From: M0108 sp049654905
GTDB lineage: Bacteria > Pseudomonadota > Gammaproteobacteria > Chromatiales > Chromatiaceae
Direction of reading: 5' to 3'
Length of the DNA stretch: 14,330 bases
Assembly (NCBI GenBank): GCA_049654905.1
Contig: JBASIS010000218.1
Span: 1 to 14,330 of the forward strand
The number at the start of each line of letters is the position of its first letter. Position 1 is the first letter of the stretch. Shown here piece after piece: positions 12,203 through 14,330 of this stretch. The notes under the pieces are model-generated. The model was not told the origin of the DNA, did no database searches, and saw only the letters and a list, made by a program, of their open reading frames with translations. The position numbers were made by a program, and so were the translations under genes.

Positions 12203-12432
12203 CGACTACCTCGGGATCAGGTTAGCCAAAGGCCCTATTCGCACTGGACGGTTGTCAAGGACAAGCAGCGAGAAAGGGGCTCGCGCCCAACCCCGCCGCT
12301 TGCGTGCTGGTGCATCATTGCTTAGATTATGGCGCATATCTGGCCGCGTGGGTCCCACCCGTCATCACCCCGGATCAAGATATCCGATCGCCACCGCATG
12401 TCATCCCGCCAGGGCTGGGGAGGCCCTCGACC
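12203..12432. promoter_or_regulatory. Divergent promoter region between hybrid kinase and FixL-like kinase genes
   Basis: This 230-bp gap must drive two diverging signalling genes. Plus strand: TTGCGT (12300-12305), 17 bases, then TAGATT (12323-12328) is a reasonable sigma-70-type promoter about 100 bp before the ATG at 12433. Minus strand: a perfect TTGACA (plus 12253-12258) lies about 50 bp before the hybrid kinase start, with no good -10. Inverted repeats TTGTC-AAG-GACAA (12252-12264) and CGGAT-CAAGAT-ATCCG (12371-12386) are candidate operators. The first overlaps the minus-strand TTGACA. These are pattern matches only. Confidence 0.35.
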
Positions 12433-13551
12433 ATGGATCAGCAGTCCATCCTCGACGCGCTGCCCGCCGAAGTCGTGGTACTCAACCGCACGGGGCAGAT
12501 CGTCGCCGTGAACGAGGCTTGGCGCCGGTTTGCAATAGAAAATGGAGGCAACCCCGCGCTCAGTGATGGCCTGGGACTCAACTACGTCGCCGCCTGTCGG
12601 GGCCTGCAGGGGCAGGACGCCACGGAAGCGGGAGCGATCGCCGATGGCCTGGTCGCGCTGCTTTCCGGGCGCTTACCGGACTTCGTGCGCGAGTACCCTT
12701 GCCATGCTCCAGACGGCCAACGCTGGTTCGCGCTGAGGGCCGCCCCGCTCCATGACGCCGCGGGCGGGGCCGTGGTCGTGCATCTCGATATCACCGAGCG
12801 GAAGCTCGCCGAGCAGGCCCTGCTGCAGGCTCGCAGTCAGGCGGCCCAGGCCGCGCGATTCAACGCGGTGGGTGTCCTCGCCAGCGCTTTGATCCACGAA
12901 CTCAGTCAGCCCTTGAGCGCGGCGGGCTTCTATAGCGGCACGGCCGTCTCACTGCTGGAGCAGGCAAAACCAGATCCCGAGCAGCTTTCCCGGGTTATTC
13001 ATGGCGTCGAGGAGCAGATCCGGCGCGCGGCGACCATCTTGCAGCGCCTCCGGGAGTTCCTGCGGCGGCGGGAAATGCGGATGCGGCCCGTTGCGATCGA
13101 CGAGGTAGTTGCCCAGGCCCTGGACCTCGCCCAAGGGTTTGCCGCCGACCGGGCGGTGCGGATTAGCTACCTGCTGCCCGCCCCGGGCGCGGTCGTCATG
13201 GCGGACGCCGTCCAGATCGCGCAGGTGCTGGTGAATCTTATCGCCAATGGCATCCAGGCCATCGACGCGGCCGAGCCAGCTCGACGTCAAGTCGACATCA
13301 GGGTCGATCCGCGCCCCGGGGAGATCGAGGTGAGTGTGGTCGATACGGGGCCGGGCTTGTCAACCGAGTTGCAAACACAGCTATTCGACATCCTGGCCAG
13401 GGCCAACGGCTCGGGCCTGGGCATGGGGCTTGCCATCAGCCGTGATATCGTCGAAGCCCACGGCGGTAAATTGTGGGTTGACCCGGACGTGATCGAGGGG
13501 GCGAGCGTCCACTTCACCTTACCCCTAACCCAAACCCGAGAACCTGAATGA
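12433..13551 (+). CDS. FixL/NtrB-like soluble PAS histidine kinase
   Basis: I chose the ATG at 12433 because GGGGAGG (12417-12423) lies 9 bases upstream; the frame extends upstream to 12304 but that part is not protein-like. The product is 372 residues with no membrane helix. A PAS domain is at about 5-125 ('EVVVLNRTGQIVAVNEAWRRFA' and the PAC tail 'VVHLDITERKLAEQAL'). HisKA has H155 in 'ALIHELSQPLSAA', a FixL/DctB-type H-box. The HATPase has 'NLIANGIQAI' (N268/N272), 'DTGPGL' (304-309) and 'GSGLGMGLAISRDIVEAHGG'. The PAS domain lacks the features I would need to claim haem binding, so an oxygen sensor is not supported. The stop overlaps the next gene's start as ATGA, so kinase and regulator are translationally coupled and almost certainly a pair. 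Confidence 0.93.
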   Translation: MDQQSILDALPAEVVVLNRTGQIVAVNEAWRRFAIENGGNPALSDGLGLNYVAACRGLQGQDATEAGAIADGLVALLSGRLPDFVREYPCHAPDGQRWFALRAAPLHDAAGGAVVVHLDITERKLAEQALLQARSQAAQAARFNAVGVLASALIHELSQPLSAAGFYSGTAVSLLEQAKPDPEQLSRVIHGVEEQIRRAATILQRLREFLRRREMRMRPVAIDEVVAQALDLAQGFAADRAVRISYLLPAPGAVVMADAVQIAQVLVNLIANGIQAIDAAEPARRQVDIRVDPRPGEIEVSVVDTGPGLSTELQTQLFDILARANGSGLGMGLAISRDIVEAHGGKLWVDPDVIEGASVHFTLPLTQTREPE

Positions 13552-14177
13552 ACGACGATCAAACCGTTTTCCTGGTGGATGACGACGAAGCCTTACGCGA
13601 GTCTCTGGGGCTGTTGCTGGTGCAAGCGGGTCTGCGGGTTAGAGCCTTTAACTCTGCTCGGGCCTTCCTGGAGGCCTTTGCCGCGGAGGACTCCGGTTGT
13701 CTGGTGCTTGACTTACGTATGCCGGAAATGACTGGGCTCGAGCTGCAAAAGGTCCTCCGCCGGAAAGGCTTAGGCTTGCCCATCATCTTTCTCTCCGGGT
13801 ACGGTGACGTTCCCACGTCCGTGCGTGCCATCAAGGGTGGGGCGATTGATTTCCTCGAAAAGCCGGTGGCGAATGAAGTCCTCATCGCTTATGTGCGCGA
13901 CGCTCTTTTGGAAGATCGCCGGCGTCGCGATAAGGAAGCCGAAGCGCGCATGATCCATGGGAATTTCGATCAACTCAGCCCCCGGGAGCGCGAGATCCTG
14001 GTACTCGCGACGAAGGGACTGACCAGCAAGGAGACCGCCCGGTATCTGGGGATCAGCTTTCGCACCGTCGAGAACCACCGCGCCCACGTCATCGAGAAAA
14101 TGCAAGCAAAGAACATCGCCGAACTCTGCCGCATGGCTGCGGTTTGCCTTGCCACCGACCAACACCCGACGCTCTAA
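13548..14177 (+). CDS. FixJ-family response regulator with LuxR-type HTH
   Basis: A 209-residue regulator starting in an ATGA overlap with the kinase stop. The receiver (about 1-125) has the acidic triplet D11-D13, phosphoacceptor D55 in 'LVLDLRMPEMTG', S83 in 'FLSGYGDVPTSVRA' (a FixJ/NtrC-class signature) and K105 in 'FLEKPV'. A charged linker (about 120-137) leads to the LuxR/GerE helix-turn-helix (about 141-200): 'LSPREREILVLATKGLTSKETARYLGISFRTVENHRAHVIEKM'. All phosphorylation and DNA-binding residues look intact. It is expected to be phosphorylated by the upstream FixL-like kinase and to activate transcription; the target genes are unknown, with the divergent promoter region and the adjacent dodecin gene as first candidates. 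Confidence 0.95.
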   Translation: MNDDQTVFLVDDDEALRESLGLLLVQAGLRVRAFNSARAFLEAFAAEDSGCLVLDLRMPEMTGLELQKVLRRKGLGLPIIFLSGYGDVPTSVRAIKGGAIDFLEKPVANEVLIAYVRDALLEDRRRRDKEAEARMIHGNFDQLSPREREILVLATKGLTSKETARYLGISFRTVENHRAHVIEKMQAKNIAELCRMAAVCLATDQHPTL

Positions 14178-14197
14178 CTGCCCATACGGGACTATCG

Positions 14198-14330
14198 TCA
14201 GTCGCTTTCGAGCCGGAAGCCGATCTTCAGGGTGACCTGGAAGTGGGCAATCTTGCTGTCCAGTACATGACCAGTTGTTTTTACGACCTCGAACCAGTCG
14301 ATGTGTCGGATGGTTTTGCCAGCCGTGGTG
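14198..14330 (-). CDS. Dodecin family protein, C-terminal part (5' end outside the window)
   Basis: On the minus strand 43 codons run in from the right edge to a TGA at 14198-14200. They read 'AGKTIRHIDWFEVVKTTGHV', then 'LDSKIAHFQVTLKIGFRLESD'. This matches the second half of dodecins (about 70 residues in total), small flavin-binding proteins that assemble into hollow dodecamers and store or sequester flavins. The tryptophan in 'WFEV' and the glutamine in 'HFQV' correspond to the residues that sandwich the isoalloxazine ring in known dodecins. The C-terminus is complete. It converges on the FixJ-type regulator with a 20-bp gap and no evident terminator. Confidence 0.9.
   Translation of the reverse strand, partial: TTAGKTIRHIDWFEVVKTTGHVLDSKIAHFQVTLKIGFRLESD

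Noticed and set aside
12433..12810. Haem-binding oxygen-sensing PAS domain in the FixL-like kinase
   Set aside because: I could not identify the FixL haem-ligand histidine context or the FG-loop signature, so no oxygen-sensing claim is made.
1..14330. CRISPR array, tRNA or rRNA genes, prophage or defence island
   Set aside because: No regularly spaced repeats, no tRNA-like cloverleaf or rRNA sequence, and no phage or defence proteins were recognised on either strand by reading; no tRNA or RNA search could be run.

Overview
The window is GC-rich and packed with signal-transduction genes. Family content (Crp-like regulators of the 'YFPTDAIVS' type, FixJ-type regulators, 7TMR-DISM kinases, an SseB-domain protein, dodecin) and base composition suggest a Gammaproteobacterium, perhaps near the purple sulfur bacteria (Chromatiales). 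That placement is an inference from family resemblance and was not tested by a search.

Left block (1-5478): the 3' part of a multi-pass membrane protein carrying an 11-G run, then a membrane-anchored SpoIIE/PP2C-type phosphatase with HAMP-like segments. Its reading frame overlaps the start of an OmpR-type response regulator by 23 bases. A 7TMR-DISM sensor histidine kinase converges on the regulator, with 20 bp and a perfect 8-bp hairpin at the junction. The simplest reading is a kinase/regulator pair whose regulator is co-expressed with a serine/threonine phosphatase.

Middle block (5479-8120): a short SseB-domain gene whose upstream side has been cut by an ISNCY-like insertion sequence (about 6063-7435). 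The IS has paired 24-bp-spaced repeats at both ends. Its transposase appears to have lost the catalytic glutamate, and its frame runs out of the element into flanking DNA. Beyond it lies a frameshifted DUF1778/TacA-type antitoxin pseudogene with no recognisable toxin, then a strong symmetrical intrinsic terminator. This is a decayed accessory patch between two signalling blocks.

Right block (8121-14330): a Crp/Fnr-type regulator; a STAS-domain protein with a phosphorylatable-type serine and unusual extensions at both ends; a large PAS-containing hybrid histidine kinase on the minus strand, whose 3' end overlaps the STAS frame by 61 bp; and, divergent from it, a FixL-like soluble kinase translationally coupled by ATGA overlap to a FixJ-type LuxR-class regulator. 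The 3' end of a dodecin gene closes the window on the minus strand.

Working together (inference): the SpoIIE phosphatase and the STAS protein are the two halves typical of a partner-switching module, but no RsbW-like anti-sigma kinase is visible. Three histidine kinases, three receiver domains (two in stand-alone regulators, one inside the hybrid kinase) and a Crp-like factor surround them, so the region looks like a regulatory hub. I do not see an obviously new defence or biosynthetic system.
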